A program made the translations under genes and the position numbers. Source: Hyphomicrobium_A sp963745205 (GTDB lineage Bacteria; Pseudomonadota; Alphaproteobacteria; Rhizobiales; Hyphomicrobiaceae). Taken from it: a stretch of 64,000 nucleotides of DNA. The notes under the pieces are model-generated. The model saw nothing but the letters and a program-made list of their open reading frames with translations. It ran no database searches and was not told the DNA's origin. Below are positions 34,882-43,764 of this stretch, in pieces. The first letter of the stretch is position 1. Each line of letters opens with the position of its first letter. The DNA lies in the NCBI GenBank assembly GCA_963745205.1, contig CAVUWX010000022.1, positions 62,001 through 126,000 of the forward strand, read 5' to 3'.

Positions 34882-36907
34882 ATGGGGCTCTTTTCCGCCA
34901 AGAAGCCGCCCCCGCCGCCGGAGGAGCCCAAGGGACGCGTAAAGAAGCGCTCCTCCTTCGCCGTGAGGCTCTTCCTCGTGTGGCCGCTCTATGCGGCGAT
35001 CGCCGGCGGCGCTGCGCTCGGCGTCATGCACGTGCGCAACCAGGTGTTCTATGCCGATCCGATGACGATGCACGCTCACGTGCGCGAGCCCGCGATCCGC
35101 ATCCTCGCGCGCGACAATTCGCTCATCGGGGAGCGCGGCGGCGTCGACGACTACATCCCGCTCGATCTTATGCCGCGCTCGATGGTGAACGCGGTCATCG
35201 CCACCGAGGACCAGCGCTTCTTCGAGCACTACGGCGTCGACCCGCTGGGCCTATTGCGCGCGGCCATCGCAAACGCACACGCGGGCCGTTTCGTGCAGGG
35301 CGGCTCCACCCTGACGCAGCAGCTTGCCAAGAACCTTTACCTCTCCTCCGACCGCACGTTTGCGCGCAAGCTGCAGGAAGTGTCGCTTGCGCTCTGGCTC
35401 GAGTTCGCGGCTGACGAAATCGGACATCCTCGAGCTCTACCTCAACCGTATGTATCTCGGCGGGGGGGCCTATGGCGTCGACGCGGCGGCGCGGCGCTAC
35501 TTCGGCAAGTCGGCGTCCAATCTGACCCTTGCGGAGTCGGCGCTCATCGCCGGGCTCTTGAAGGCGCCGTCGAAATATTCGCCCGTCTCCAATGCAGAGT
35601 TCGCGCGCTCACGCGGGCGCGTCGTGCTGGCGCAGATGCGCGGCGCGGGCTTCATATCGGCGGACGAGGAGCGCGAGGCTTCCGCTCAGATGGCGGGCAT
35701 GCCGCAGGCAAGCCGGTCGCCCGACGTCGGCGCCGAATACGCCATCGACTACGTGCTCGAGGGCCTGCCGCCGGAAGCGCGCACCGGTAGCGAGGAGATC
35801 ATCGTCGAGACGACGCTCGACAAGCCGCTGCAGGCGCGCGCCTCCGAGATCGTTCAGCGTAACATTACCGCGCGCGGGGCCGAGCTGCAGGCGAGCCAGG
35901 CCGCGCTCGTCGTGCTCGATCCCAGCGGCGCGATCCGCGCGCTCGTCGGCGGGCGGTCCTACGCGGAGAGCCAGTTCGACCGCGCGATCAGGGCGCGCCG
36001 GCAGCCGGGCTCCGCCTTCAAGCCGTTCGTCTATCTCGCCGCGCTCGAAGCCGGTTACACGCCCGACAGCATGGTCGAGGACCTTCCCGTCAGCGTTTCC
36101 GGCTGGGCGCCGCGCAACGACAACGGCGAGTATCAGGGCACGATGACGATGCGCGCGGCGCTGTCGCGGTCGGTCAATGCTGTGGCGGTGCGGCTCGCGC
36201 TCAAGCTCGGCCCCGCACGTGTGGCGGCGGCGGCGCGGCGGCTCGGCATCCAATCACCCTTGCGCAATGACGCTTCGCTCGCGCTCGGCACGTCCGAGGT
36301 GACGCTGCTCGAGCTCGCCGGGGCCTACGACGTCTTCGCCAACGGCGGCCGCGCGGTCGAGCCTTACGTCGTGCGCCGCGTGACGACGCGCGCCGGCACC
36401 GTGCTCTACGCGCATCAGCCGCAGCCGCCGGTGCAGGCGGTCGCCGCGCCGCAGGTCGCCGCCATGACCGACATGCTGAACGCGACGCTCACCTCCGGCA
36501 CGGGTAAGCGCGCGGCGCTGCCCTACGCTGCTGCGGCCAAGACCGGCACCTCGCAAGGCTTCCGCGACGCCTGGTTTGTCGGCTACTCAGCCGAGCTGAC
36601 GACGGCCGTGTGGGTCGGCAACGACGACGGCGGTGCCATGAACCGCGTTGTCGGCGGCAGTCTGCCGGCCGACATTTGGCGCGAGGTGATGCTCGCAGCG
36701 CACGAAGAGCGGCAGCCGGCGCCACTGCAGGGCGTCGCGACCGCAAGCGTTCCGCAGCCGCCGGCGGCCGCGCACCCGCAGGAGGCGATCGGCGACGATT
36801 TCATCGCTCGCGCGCTACAGGATGCCCCGACGAACTCCGAGGATGCGGATGCGCGCAGGGCTGAGGCGCCGGATGGGCGCATGTCGCTGGGGCGTATCGG
36901 GGATTGA
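34882..36907 (+). pseudogene. Class A penicillin-binding protein (1A family), single-base frameshift
   Basis: Bifunctional peptidoglycan glycosyltransferase/transpeptidase, anchored by one N-terminal helix (FLVWPLYAAIAGGAALGV). The glycosyltransferase motifs are complete in sequence: AVIATEDQRFFEHYGVDP, GGSTLTQQLAKNL, then ILELYLNRMYLGGG, but the last lies in another frame. Reading after LALWLEFA near 35409, omission of one G gives LTKSDILELYLN, exactly the family spacing. The transpeptidase domain follows with SxxK (PGSAFKPFVYL), SxN (SRSVNAV) and KTG (AKTGTSQGFRDAW). So the gene is whole except for one extra base: a disabling mutation or a sequencing error. Start could be ATG 34882 or GTG 34825. 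Confidence 0.85.
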
Positions 36908-36927
36908 GGATTGAGCGAGCGGCCGCC

Positions 36928-37683
36928 TCAGGCGCGGCCGGCCGGACCGTAGCGGTGCAGGTCGAGGCCGTAGAGTTGCAGCCAGCCCTTGGCCTCCTTC
37001 ATCGCCGGCATCGTGCGCTCAACCAGCGCCCAGAAGCGGGGCCCATGATTCATCTCCTTGAGATGCGCGACCTCGTGCGCTGCGACGTAGTCGAGGATGC
37101 GCGCCGGAGCGAGGATAAGCCGCCAGGAGAATGAGAGAACGCCCGTCGTCGAGCACGAGCCCCAACGGGTCGCCTGATCGCGTACGGCGATGCGCTTCGG
37201 CGCCACGCCGAGGTTGCGTGCGTGATGGAGGACGCGCATGTCGAGATCGCGGCGCGCCTCCTCGAACAGCCAGTCGCGCAAACGACGCCCGGCGTACTCG
37301 GTGCGGCCGCTAACACGCAGCTCCGGTACCGCGGTTCCCGCGCACGATCGTTGCACGACGCCGCCCGTATTGCGCTTGCCGTTGAAGGCGAGACGGTGGA
37401 AGTCGCCGCGCAGCGGCATCAGCGCGCCGTCGCAGAACGGAACGGGATGCGGCAGGCTATTGAGGCGCTCGCGCACCCATTCGAGATTGCGGTTGAGAAA
37501 ATTCCCGGCCTCTCCGAGATCGCATTGCACGGGAAGCGTGACGATGACGGTGCGTCTCGTGCGGCTCACGCGGAGTGTCAGACGGCGTGCGCCGGGGTGA
37601 CGGCGAACCTCGACTTCGCAGCCGAGCTGGTCGATACGGGGACGCTTCAATACTTGCTCCTCAAGCGCGTGAGTGCGCCGCAT
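36928..37683 (-). CDS. YgjP-like/SprT-type metal-dependent hydrolase
   Basis: A 251-residue predicted zinc peptidase of the YgjP (DUF45/M48-like) family. The zinc motif HExxH is in YVAAHEVAHLKEMNHGPRFW near residues 194-213, with the third ligand His in the same stretch, and RDQATRWGSCSTTG near 167-180 is the family signature. ATG 37683 with RBS GAGGGACG is chosen over the longer frame to 37755. Physiological substrate unknown. It is convergent with the PBP gene. Confidence 0.88.
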   Translation of the reverse strand: MRRTHALEEQVLKRPRIDQLGCEVEVRRHPGARRLTLRVSRTRRTVIVTLPVQCDLGEAGNFLNRNLEWVRERLNSLPHPVPFCDGALMPLRGDFHRLAFNGKRNTGGVVQRSCAGTAVPELRVSGRTEYAGRRLRDWLFEEARRDLDMRVLHHARNLGVAPKRIAVRDQATRWGSCSTTGVLSFSWRLILAPARILDYVAAHEVAHLKEMNHGPRFWALVERTMPAMKEAKGWLQLYGLDLHRYGPAGRA

Positions 37684-37975
37684 GATCGTCCCTCGTGTGG
37701 AAGCACAACGGCGTGGCTCGAACTGGTCGAAGCCAACGTGCAACACTCTGGTCACCGGAGGGTGTCGCTCACACGTAGAGCAAATTCAGATGCTTCGCCA
37801 GCGGCAAAGGGCGCGCGGTATTCGAATTTGTCACACCCTGTGGCGGTAGCGCCGCGCGACGTCGTCACGCTGCTGTCCTCGACGAGACACGTCGCGATAA
37901 AGCCGATGCTGCAGGAAGTCGCGCGCTTGTGAGCAGGCGAAACGTTGGCTCACTCACGAACATGCCGCGCCAACG

Positions 37976-38584
37976 CTAAAGGATCTTGTTGAGCTTGGCG
38001 GCCATCTCGTCGACGCTCGTTGACGGAGTGAAGTGCGTGACGAACTCGCCCTTCGGGTCCATCACGTAGATGATCGAGGTGTGATCCATCGTGTAGTCGT
38101 CGGGCCGCTCCTTGCTGGGCACCTTGGCGTAGTAGACCTTGTAGGCCTTGGCGACCGCGGCGATCTCGTCCGGCGTGCCGGTCAAGCCGACGAGGCGCGG
38201 ATCGAAGTTCTTCACATACGCCGCGAGCTTCTCTGGCGTGTCACGCTGAGGATCGACGCTGATGAAGATGGGCGTGATGCGCTCAGCCTTGGCACCGAGC
38301 TTATCGAGCGCGCCCGCCATGAGCTGCAGCCCCGCTGGGCAAATGTCGGGGCACGAGGTGTAGCCGAAGAACACGAGCGTGTAGCGGCCGCGGTAATCCT
38401 GGTCGGTGACGCGCTTGCCCGTATTGTCGGTGAGGGTAAACGCACCACCGACGAGCGCCTTGCCGCTGACCTGCTGCTCAACCGAAGGGAAGATACGCTC
38501 GCGCACCTGCGGCAGCAGAGCGATCGCGGCCGCGAGCCCCAATGCTGCGCCAGCGATGCCAATGACGATCGATCTTGCAGCCAT
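37976..38584 (-). CDS. senC: SCO1/SenC/PrrC copper chaperone
   Basis: Membrane-anchored periplasmic thioredoxin-fold copper protein for assembly of the CuA site of cytochrome oxidase and for redox signalling. The 202-residue protein has an N-terminal anchor (IVIGIAGAALGLAAAIALL) and the copper ligands TSCPDICPA near 83-91 (CxxxC) and His in DYTMDHTSIIYV near 163-174. ATG 38584 follows GGGAGAGG. It is divergent from regB (142 bases apart); in Rhodobacter senC/prrC also lies beside regB/prrB and modulates the kinase, which suggests a shared redox circuit here. Confidence 0.92.
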   Translation of the reverse strand: MAARSIVIGIAGAALGLAAAIALLPQVRERIFPSVEQQVSGKALVGGAFTLTDNTGKRVTDQDYRGRYTLVFFGYTSCPDICPAGLQLMAGALDKLGAKAERITPIFISVDPQRDTPEKLAAYVKNFDPRLVGLTGTPDEIAAVAKAYKVYYAKVPSKERPDDYTMDHTSIIYVMDPKGEFVTHFTPSTSVDEMAAKLNKIL

Positions 38585-38726
38585 GGACCTCTCCCAACCT
38601 CGGAAGCGCCAATTAGATTGCGGGGCGCGGGGCTGCAACGCCTTGTGGCAGTGCCCTATTGTCGCGCTCGAGGTAGGGGCCCGCAACGCATTTTCAGCCC
38701 GGCCGTGCTAACGTGCGCGCCCGGCA

Positions 38727-40106
38727 TTGGTTAAGGGCAAGAAGCGGTGCAGCAGCTTTTCCGCACGGGCAGCGACGGCCGCGTCCTCGTCGAACTCGGT
38801 CGACAGCCGCCTGCGCATCTACACGATCGTGCGCCTGCGCTGGATCGCCGTGCTCGGCCAGCTCGTGGCGATCTGCGTCGTCTCGTTTGGTCTCGGCTTC
38901 TCGCTGCCGATCGGCATATGCCTCATCGTCATTGCCTTATCTGCATGGCTCAACGTCTTCCTCGCGGTCTGGTACCCGGCCCGCCACCGCCTGAGCGTGT
39001 GGTTCGCCACCGCGCTGCTCGCCTACGATATCGTGCAGCTCGCGGCGCTCCTCTATCTCACAGGCGGCATCGACAACCCCTTCACCATGCTCATGGCGGC
39101 GCCGATCACGGTCTCGGCGGCGACGCTCCCCTTGCGCAACACTGTCGCGCTCGGGCTGATGGCGCTTGCTGCGACTGGCCTCCTCGTCGTCGCGCACGAG
39201 CCGCTGCCCTGGTATCGCGGCCTCTCCTTCGAGCTGCCGCTGATCTACAAGTTCGGCACCTTCGCCGCTGTGTGCGCCTCGACGACGTTTCTCGCGCTCT
39301 ATGCCTGGCGGCTCACGAAGGAGTCGCGACGGATGTCGGCGGCGCTGACCGCTACCGACCTCGTGCTCGCGCGCGAGCAGAAGCTGCACGCGCTCGACGG
39401 GCTCGCCGCCGCCGCCGCGCACGAGCTCGGCACGCCGCTATCGACGATTGCCGTAGTCACCAAGGAGCTCGAGCATGCGCTCCCCGCCGACAGCCCGCTG
39501 CGCGAGGACATCGGGCTGTTGCGCAGCCAGGCGCTGCGATGCCGCGAGATCCTGCAGAAGCTAACCCGCAGCCCCAGCGAGCAGGATCCCCTGCATGCGC
39601 GCGTTAGTGTGCGCGCCATGCTTGAGGAGGCCGCCGAGCCCTATCGCTCGGACCGGGTCGCCATCTCGATCACTGCGGGTCCGTCGGCCGAGCATACGGG
39701 ACCCCCGGTCGGCGAGGCGGTCGTCGAGCGCAGGCCCGGCGTCATCTACGGGCTCGGCAACATCATCGAGAATGCCATCGACTTTGCGAGGTCGATGGTG
39801 GAGATCAGCGGGGAGTGGAGCGCCTCCGACCTCGTGGTGACGATCACCGACGACGGCCCCGGATTCCCCGACGAGGTGATGGACAACATCGGCGAGCCCT
39901 ACGTCACCACGCGTCCAGCCGAGGGCTTCGAGGACGATGACCGTGACATGGTTGAGGAGGCCACCGGCATGGGGCTCGGGTTCTTCATCGCCAAGACCCT
40001 GCTCGAGCGCTCGGGCGCGACCGTCAGCCTTGCCAATCGGATTGGTCCCCGCTCGGGTGCAGCCGTGCGCGTGAGTTGGCCACGGACGTTCATACTTAAC
40101 CGCTAA
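38727..40106 (+). CDS. regB: Redox-sensing histidine kinase RegB/PrrB/ActS
   Basis: Membrane kinase that responds to quinone and redox state and phosphorylates RegA. The 459-residue frame has about six membrane helices, with the quinone-binding GGIDNPF at residues 113-119, the H-box AAAHELGTPLST (His232), the redox cysteine in QALRCREIL (Cys272), an N-box NIIENAIDFA, G1 DDGPGFPDEV and G2 GMGLGFFIAKTLLERSG. All diagnostic RegB residues are present. The start (TTG 38727) is uncertain because no ATG fits. regA follows 228 bases later. In Hyphomicrobiales this pair controls respiration and redox balance. Confidence 0.93.
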   Translation: MVKGKKRCSSFSARAATAASSSNSVDSRLRIYTIVRLRWIAVLGQLVAICVVSFGLGFSLPIGICLIVIALSAWLNVFLAVWYPARHRLSVWFATALLAYDIVQLAALLYLTGGIDNPFTMLMAAPITVSAATLPLRNTVALGLMALAATGLLVVAHEPLPWYRGLSFELPLIYKFGTFAAVCASTTFLALYAWRLTKESRRMSAALTATDLVLAREQKLHALDGLAAAAAHELGTPLSTIAVVTKELEHALPADSPLREDIGLLRSQALRCREILQKLTRSPSEQDPLHARVSVRAMLEEAAEPYRSDRVAISITAGPSAEHTGPPVGEAVVERRPGVIYGLGNIIENAIDFARSMVEISGEWSASDLVVTITDDGPGFPDEVMDNIGEPYVTTRPAEGFEDDDRDMVEEATGMGLGFFIAKTLLERSGATVSLANRIGPRSGAAVRVSWPRTFILNR

Positions 40107-40241
40107 GTGATTGCACTTACACAGCGATCTCAACCATCGGCAAAATAGGCGGTAGCCATTGCCCTAATGCAGCGTTGACAAAAATTGCGTCTTCGGGCTG
40201 ACAGAGCGTCTGCAAGGTGGCAGTTTGGCGCGCGATAACCT

Positions 40242-40264
40242 ACGTATGCGCTGAACGCATACGT
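40242..40264. promoter_or_regulatory. Inverted repeat upstream of regA
   Basis: A perfect dyad, ACGTATGCG-CTGAA-CGCATACGT (9-base arms), lies 71 bases before regA in the 228-base regB-regA gap. It is not followed by T residues, so it is more likely an operator than a terminator of regB. It does not resemble the loose RegA consensus. The binder is unknown. Confidence 0.45.
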
Positions 40265-40334
40265 TCCGCCCGCTTGATCGGCACCAGCCAAAACGATCGG
40301 GCCGTGGCCGGGCACACTTCGCAAGGAGGCCTTT

Positions 40335-40940
40335 GTGGCGGCAGACGACGTGACGGACGCGTCCGGGGCTAACCTAACTGCAGAGGATCTCTCGTTCCGG
40401 CAGGACGAGCTCCCTGACGATCGATCGCTCGTGATCGTCGACGACGACCGCGCGTTCCTGCAGCGGCTTGTACGGGCGATGGAGTTGCGCGGGTTCGAGG
40501 TGCGGGGTGGCCACTCGGTCGCCGAAGGGATCGATCTCATCCGCGCGCGGCCGCCGGCCTTTGCCGTCGTCGATATGCGACTTGAGGACGGCAATGGCCT
40601 CGACGTCATCGCGGAGCTGTCGCGTGCGCGCCCCGATTCGCGTGCGATCGTGTTGACCGGCTACGGCAACATCGCAACGGCGGTCACTGCTGTGAAGCTT
40701 GGCGCCGTCGATTATCTGGCCAAGCCCGCCGACGCCGACGACGTGACGGACGCGCTGCTGGCGCCCGCCAACGACAAAGCGCCGCCGCCCGAGAACCCGA
40801 TGTCGGCCGACCGCGTCCGCTGGGAGCACATCCAGCGCGTCTACGAGCTGTGCAACCGCAACGTCTCGGAGACCGCTCGCCGCCTCAACATGCACCGGCG
40901 TACGCTGCAGCGCATCCTCGCCAAGCGCGCGCCCAAGTAG
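40335..40940 (+). CDS. regA: Redox response regulator RegA/PrrA/ActR
   Basis: DNA-binding partner of RegB. The 201-residue protein has a receiver with VDDDRAFLQRL near 35-45, phosphoacceptor Asp80 in AVVDMRLEDGNGLDV, conserved Thr in VLTGYGNIATAVTAVK and Lys in YLAKPADADDV. The C-terminal Fis-type HTH (ELCNRNVSETARRLNMHRRTLQRILAKR) is the nearly invariant DNA-binding end of this family. The start is GTG 40335 with a perfect AAGGAGG RBS. Length is near the usual 180-190 plus a short N-terminal extension. Confidence 0.94.
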   Translation: MAADDVTDASGANLTAEDLSFRQDELPDDRSLVIVDDDRAFLQRLVRAMELRGFEVRGGHSVAEGIDLIRARPPAFAVVDMRLEDGNGLDVIAELSRARPDSRAIVLTGYGNIATAVTAVKLGAVDYLAKPADADDVTDALLAPANDKAPPPENPMSADRVRWEHIQRVYELCNRNVSETARRLNMHRRTLQRILAKRAPK

Positions 40941-40949
40941 CGCTCGCCG

Positions 40950-41234
40950 TCACGTCTTGCGGCCAAGCAGGAAGCCAACGACGATGGCGAACAGCGCCAC
41001 GATCTCCTTGGAATAGTCCTTGAAATCCTTATTGTAGCCCTCGAGCAAGAGGGCTGCCGAGACGACAATCAAGGCCAGCAGGGCGATCACATCGCCGATG
41101 CTGAGCGCGGGCAAGAGGCCGCGGCGCGGCGGCGGCTCATAGGGTCGTGGGCGTGCCTCGGGCACATCGGCATACGTCTCCGCGTCGTCGGCGAGCATTT
41201 CGTCGTCGTCATCGTCGTGCTTCTTCTTGCCCAT
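40950..41234 (-). CDS. Small acidic membrane protein, unknown
   Basis: Unrecognised protein of 94 residues starting MGKKKHDDDDDEMLADDAE, a charged cytoplasmic tail with a run of aspartates, then a proline-rich segment, one or two hydrophobic helices (IGDVIALLALIVVSAALLLEG and EIVALFAIVVGFLLG) and the end GRKT. ATG 41267 is an alternative start, adding 11 residues. Convergent with regA, 10 bases apart. No function assigned. Confidence 0.65.
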   Translation of the reverse strand: MGKKKHDDDDDEMLADDAETYADVPEARPRPYEPPPRRGLLPALSIGDVIALLALIVVSAALLLEGYNKDFKDYSKEIVALFAIVVGFLLGRKT

Positions 41235-41307
41235 GCTTTCACTCGCCTCGCGCGGCACAAAATCCATGCTCCGCCGGAGGTTATACGCCTGAAGCTCAGA
41301 CGCGTAA

Positions 41308-41853
41308 TCAGGAAATCTTCAACGCCGGGTCGAGCACGGCCTGCAGCGAGAGCGCCGCGCAGTGCGCAAAGCGGAGCGTCATGGCCTTGCGGCGGGCCGG
41401 CGCGAGCCGCGTTTCGGGGGCTGCGCGCACGATCTCGCCGCCATACCGGTCGGCGAGGATGAGGCCGGTATCGGCGGGGAGCAGCTCGAGCGGGAAACCG
41501 GGCGCCACGGCGAAGAAGAGCGCATCGGAAAAATCCCGGTAATCCGGCCACTTGTGATCGGTGCGGAAGTCCTCGACGCTGGATTTGACCTCGACGATCC
41601 AGAGGTCGCCGCCGGGCGAGAGCCCGACCACGTCGGCGCGCCGACCGTTGGGTAACGGCAGCTCCGCAATGCAGGCCTGTCCGAGCTCGCGCAGCAGCCG
41701 GCACACCCCGCGGCAGACCTCGCGCGTGACCGCATCACGGCGTAGCTCCTGCTCGGCCGCGCCGGCGCCGGGGTCCCTGTTGGCGGCTTCGCGGCAGGGG
41801 CCCTCGGCCACATCGATGCCGATATCCCCGGCTTTATCCTGCTCTGTCGTCAT
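41308..41853 (-). CDS. mmcB: MmcB-family DNA repair protein
   Basis: A 181-residue protein of the MmcB family, an SOS-regulated DNA-damage (mitomycin C) tolerance factor described in Caulobacter, with a restriction-endonuclease-like core. Visible nuclease-type motif: RADVVGLSPGGDLWIVEVKSSVEDF near 92-116 (Asp, then ExK), followed by KWPDYRDFSDALFFAVAPG. ATG 41853 gives the family length; the frame extends to 41982 without support. It is divergent from the Lon-related gene (147 bases apart). Whether it has nuclease activity is inference. Confidence 0.85.
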   Translation of the reverse strand: MTTEQDKAGDIGIDVAEGPCREAANRDPGAGAAEQELRRDAVTREVCRGVCRLLRELGQACIAELPLPNGRRADVVGLSPGGDLWIVEVKSSVEDFRTDHKWPDYRDFSDALFFAVAPGFPLELLPADTGLILADRYGGEIVRAAPETRLAPARRKAMTLRFAHCAALSLQAVLDPALKIS

Positions 41854-42000
41854 TGATCCGCCGCAAGCTGGTGGCACGGGACGAGCCGGGGGAGCGTACA
41901 ATTCCGTTGATATTTCCCCGTCGTGCGGGCCCTTCCCGGCCCGCTCGGCTCCGTTCTTGGCGTTGTGGCAACTCATCCGCAAGACGAGCGCCTAACCCCC

Positions 42001-43764
42001 ATGTTCTTCAAACGCGCCAAGCAAGGCAAGAGCAAGTCCGGCGAACCCGAAACGTCGGCGTCCGCGGCGCCCGATGTCGCGCCTCTGCCCGCGGCGTCCG
42101 CAAGCACTAATGGCAGCGCTCCGCCGCTGCCGAACCTCGATTCCAACGGCCTCGACCCAACGACGCTGGGCTTCGAAACGACCGCCGACATCGAGCCCGC
42201 GGGCGGCGCCATCGGCCAGGCGCGCGCGCTGGACGCGCTCGCCTTCGGCGCCGGCATGAAGGGCCCAGGCTACAACATTCTCGTCACCGGCAACGACGGC
42301 TCTGGCTATGCGGCGACCGTGCGCTCCGAGCTGCAATCGATTGCCCGCACTACCGAGAAGCCCTCCGACTGGGTCTACGTCAGCTCCTTCGACGCCGCGG
42401 GGGGCTTTCGCGCGCTGAAGCTCCCCGCGGGCACCGCGAAAGCGTTCGCCGACGGCATGGCGCAGGTCATCGACCGCCTTGCCGATGCGCTCCCCGCTGC
42501 GTTCGCCGCCGACGACTACGAGCTCAAGCGGCGCACGATCGAAGAGGAGTTCCGCTTTGGCCGCGAGGATGCGCTCGAGACGCTGCGACGCGAGGCGGAG
42601 GCGCAGAACATCGCGCTCTTGCGCACGCCGGCCGGCATCGCGGTGGCGCCGATCCTCGAAGGCAAGGTGGTCAAGACGGATGTGTTCAACTCGGTGCCCG
42701 AGTCGCTGCGCCGCGAGGTCGAGACCAAGATCGCCGCACTCGAATCGGAGATCGAGGCGTTGCTCGCCGAGCGCCCCGGCGCGGAAAAAGCGCGTCGCGA
42801 GCATCTGCTCGCGCTGAACGAACAGGTCGCGGGGCGGCAGGTGCGGGCCGCGCTGGATGAGTTGAAGATCCGCTTCGGCGATACGTCCGGCGTCGAAAGC
42901 TTCATCAAGGCCGCCGGCCGCGACCTTATACGCAACGCGGCGCTGTTCTTGGCTCCCGGCGGGCACGAGAGCGTCAAGGTTCCGGTCGGCTCCATCGGAG
43001 ATGCACGCTTCACGCGCTACCGCGTCCACGTGATGGCGGCGAGCGGAGCCACGCCGGGCGCGCCCGTGGTGCAGGAGGCGAATCCGACCTACGGCAATCT
43101 CTTTGGCCGCGTTGAATCCGCGGGCAGCGGCGGCGAAGGGCAGCCGGCGCAGCTCTCCCGCATCAAGCCCGGTGCGCTGCACCGCGCCAATGGCGGCTTC
43201 CTGCTGCTCGACGCCGCCGCGCTGCTCTCCACCCGTGCCATCGCGGAAGCGCTCGCTCGCGCGCTTGAAGCGGGCGAGATCCGCTTCGATCCGCCCTCCG
43301 AGCAGGTCGCGCTCGGCTCGAACGAGATCCCGGATCTGGAGCCAATTCCCCTCAGCGTGAAACTCGTCATCCTGGGCGCCGCCGACGATCAGCGCGCGCT
43401 CGCCAAAAGCTGCCCGCACCTCATGCGGCTGTTCAAGGCCGAGGCCGAGTTCGAGGACGCGGTCGAGCGCTCCGCCGAGGTCATATCCGCCTATGCGCGT
43501 CTCATCGCCGGCATCGTGGCGCAGAACTCGTTGAAGCCGGTCGATGCCGGCGGGGTCGCCATGCTCATCGACGAGGCTGCGCGCAAAGCCGGCGGTAACG
43601 GCAAGCTGTCGCTGGAGGTTTCCCACATCGCCGACATCTGTCGCGAGGCCGACCACTGGGCGGGGCGCGAAGGGCGCAAGGTCACCTCCGTTGCCGACAT
43701 CAAGCGCGCGCTGGATGAGCGCAAGGGCCGGTCGCTCGGGCGCGGGCTGGGCTCGCCATCATGA
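42001..43764 (+). CDS. Lon-related AAA protein lacking ATPase and protease residues
   Basis: A 587-residue protein resembling the N-terminal and AAA parts of Lon-related (AAA_32/LonB-LonC type) proteases: TLGFETTADIEPAGGAIGQARALDALAFG near 56-84, LKLPAGTAKAFADGMAQVID, and NPTYGNLFGRVE ... GALHRANGGFLLLDA ... LVILGAADD. The nucleotide loop reads ILVTGNDGSGYAAT, with Tyr where Lys/Arg is expected, and the Walker B reads FLLLDAAAL without the catalytic Glu. The usual Ser-Lys protease domain is absent; the protein ends after the AAA lid. It overlaps the next gene by 4 bases (ATGA), so both are translationally coupled. Probably a scaffold or binding protein and not an active protease. Confidence 0.8.
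   Translation: MFFKRAKQGKSKSGEPETSASAAPDVAPLPAASASTNGSAPPLPNLDSNGLDPTTLGFETTADIEPAGGAIGQARALDALAFGAGMKGPGYNILVTGNDGSGYAATVRSELQSIARTTEKPSDWVYVSSFDAAGGFRALKLPAGTAKAFADGMAQVIDRLADALPAAFAADDYELKRRTIEEEFRFGREDALETLRREAEAQNIALLRTPAGIAVAPILEGKVVKTDVFNSVPESLRREVETKIAALESEIEALLAERPGAEKARREHLLALNEQVAGRQVRAALDELKIRFGDTSGVESFIKAAGRDLIRNAALFLAPGGHESVKVPVGSIGDARFTRYRVHVMAASGATPGAPVVQEANPTYGNLFGRVESAGSGGEGQPAQLSRIKPGALHRANGGFLLLDAAALLSTRAIAEALARALEAGEIRFDPPSEQVALGSNEIPDLEPIPLSVKLVILGAADDQRALAKSCPHLMRLFKAEAEFEDAVERSAEVISAYARLIAGIVAQNSLKPVDAGGVAMLIDEAARKAGGNGKLSLEVSHIADICREADHWAGREGRKVTSVADIKRALDERKGRSLGRGLGSPS

Noticed and set aside
35400..35425. Programmed ribosomal frameshift in the PBP gene
   Set aside because: No slippery heptamer, no stimulatory stop codon or structure at the shift, and two other genes nearby show similar one-base shifts.
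41992..43656. 554-codon open frame antisense to the Lon-related gene
   Set aside because: No recognisable motif, low-complexity composition, and the sense frame has family features and coupled translation.
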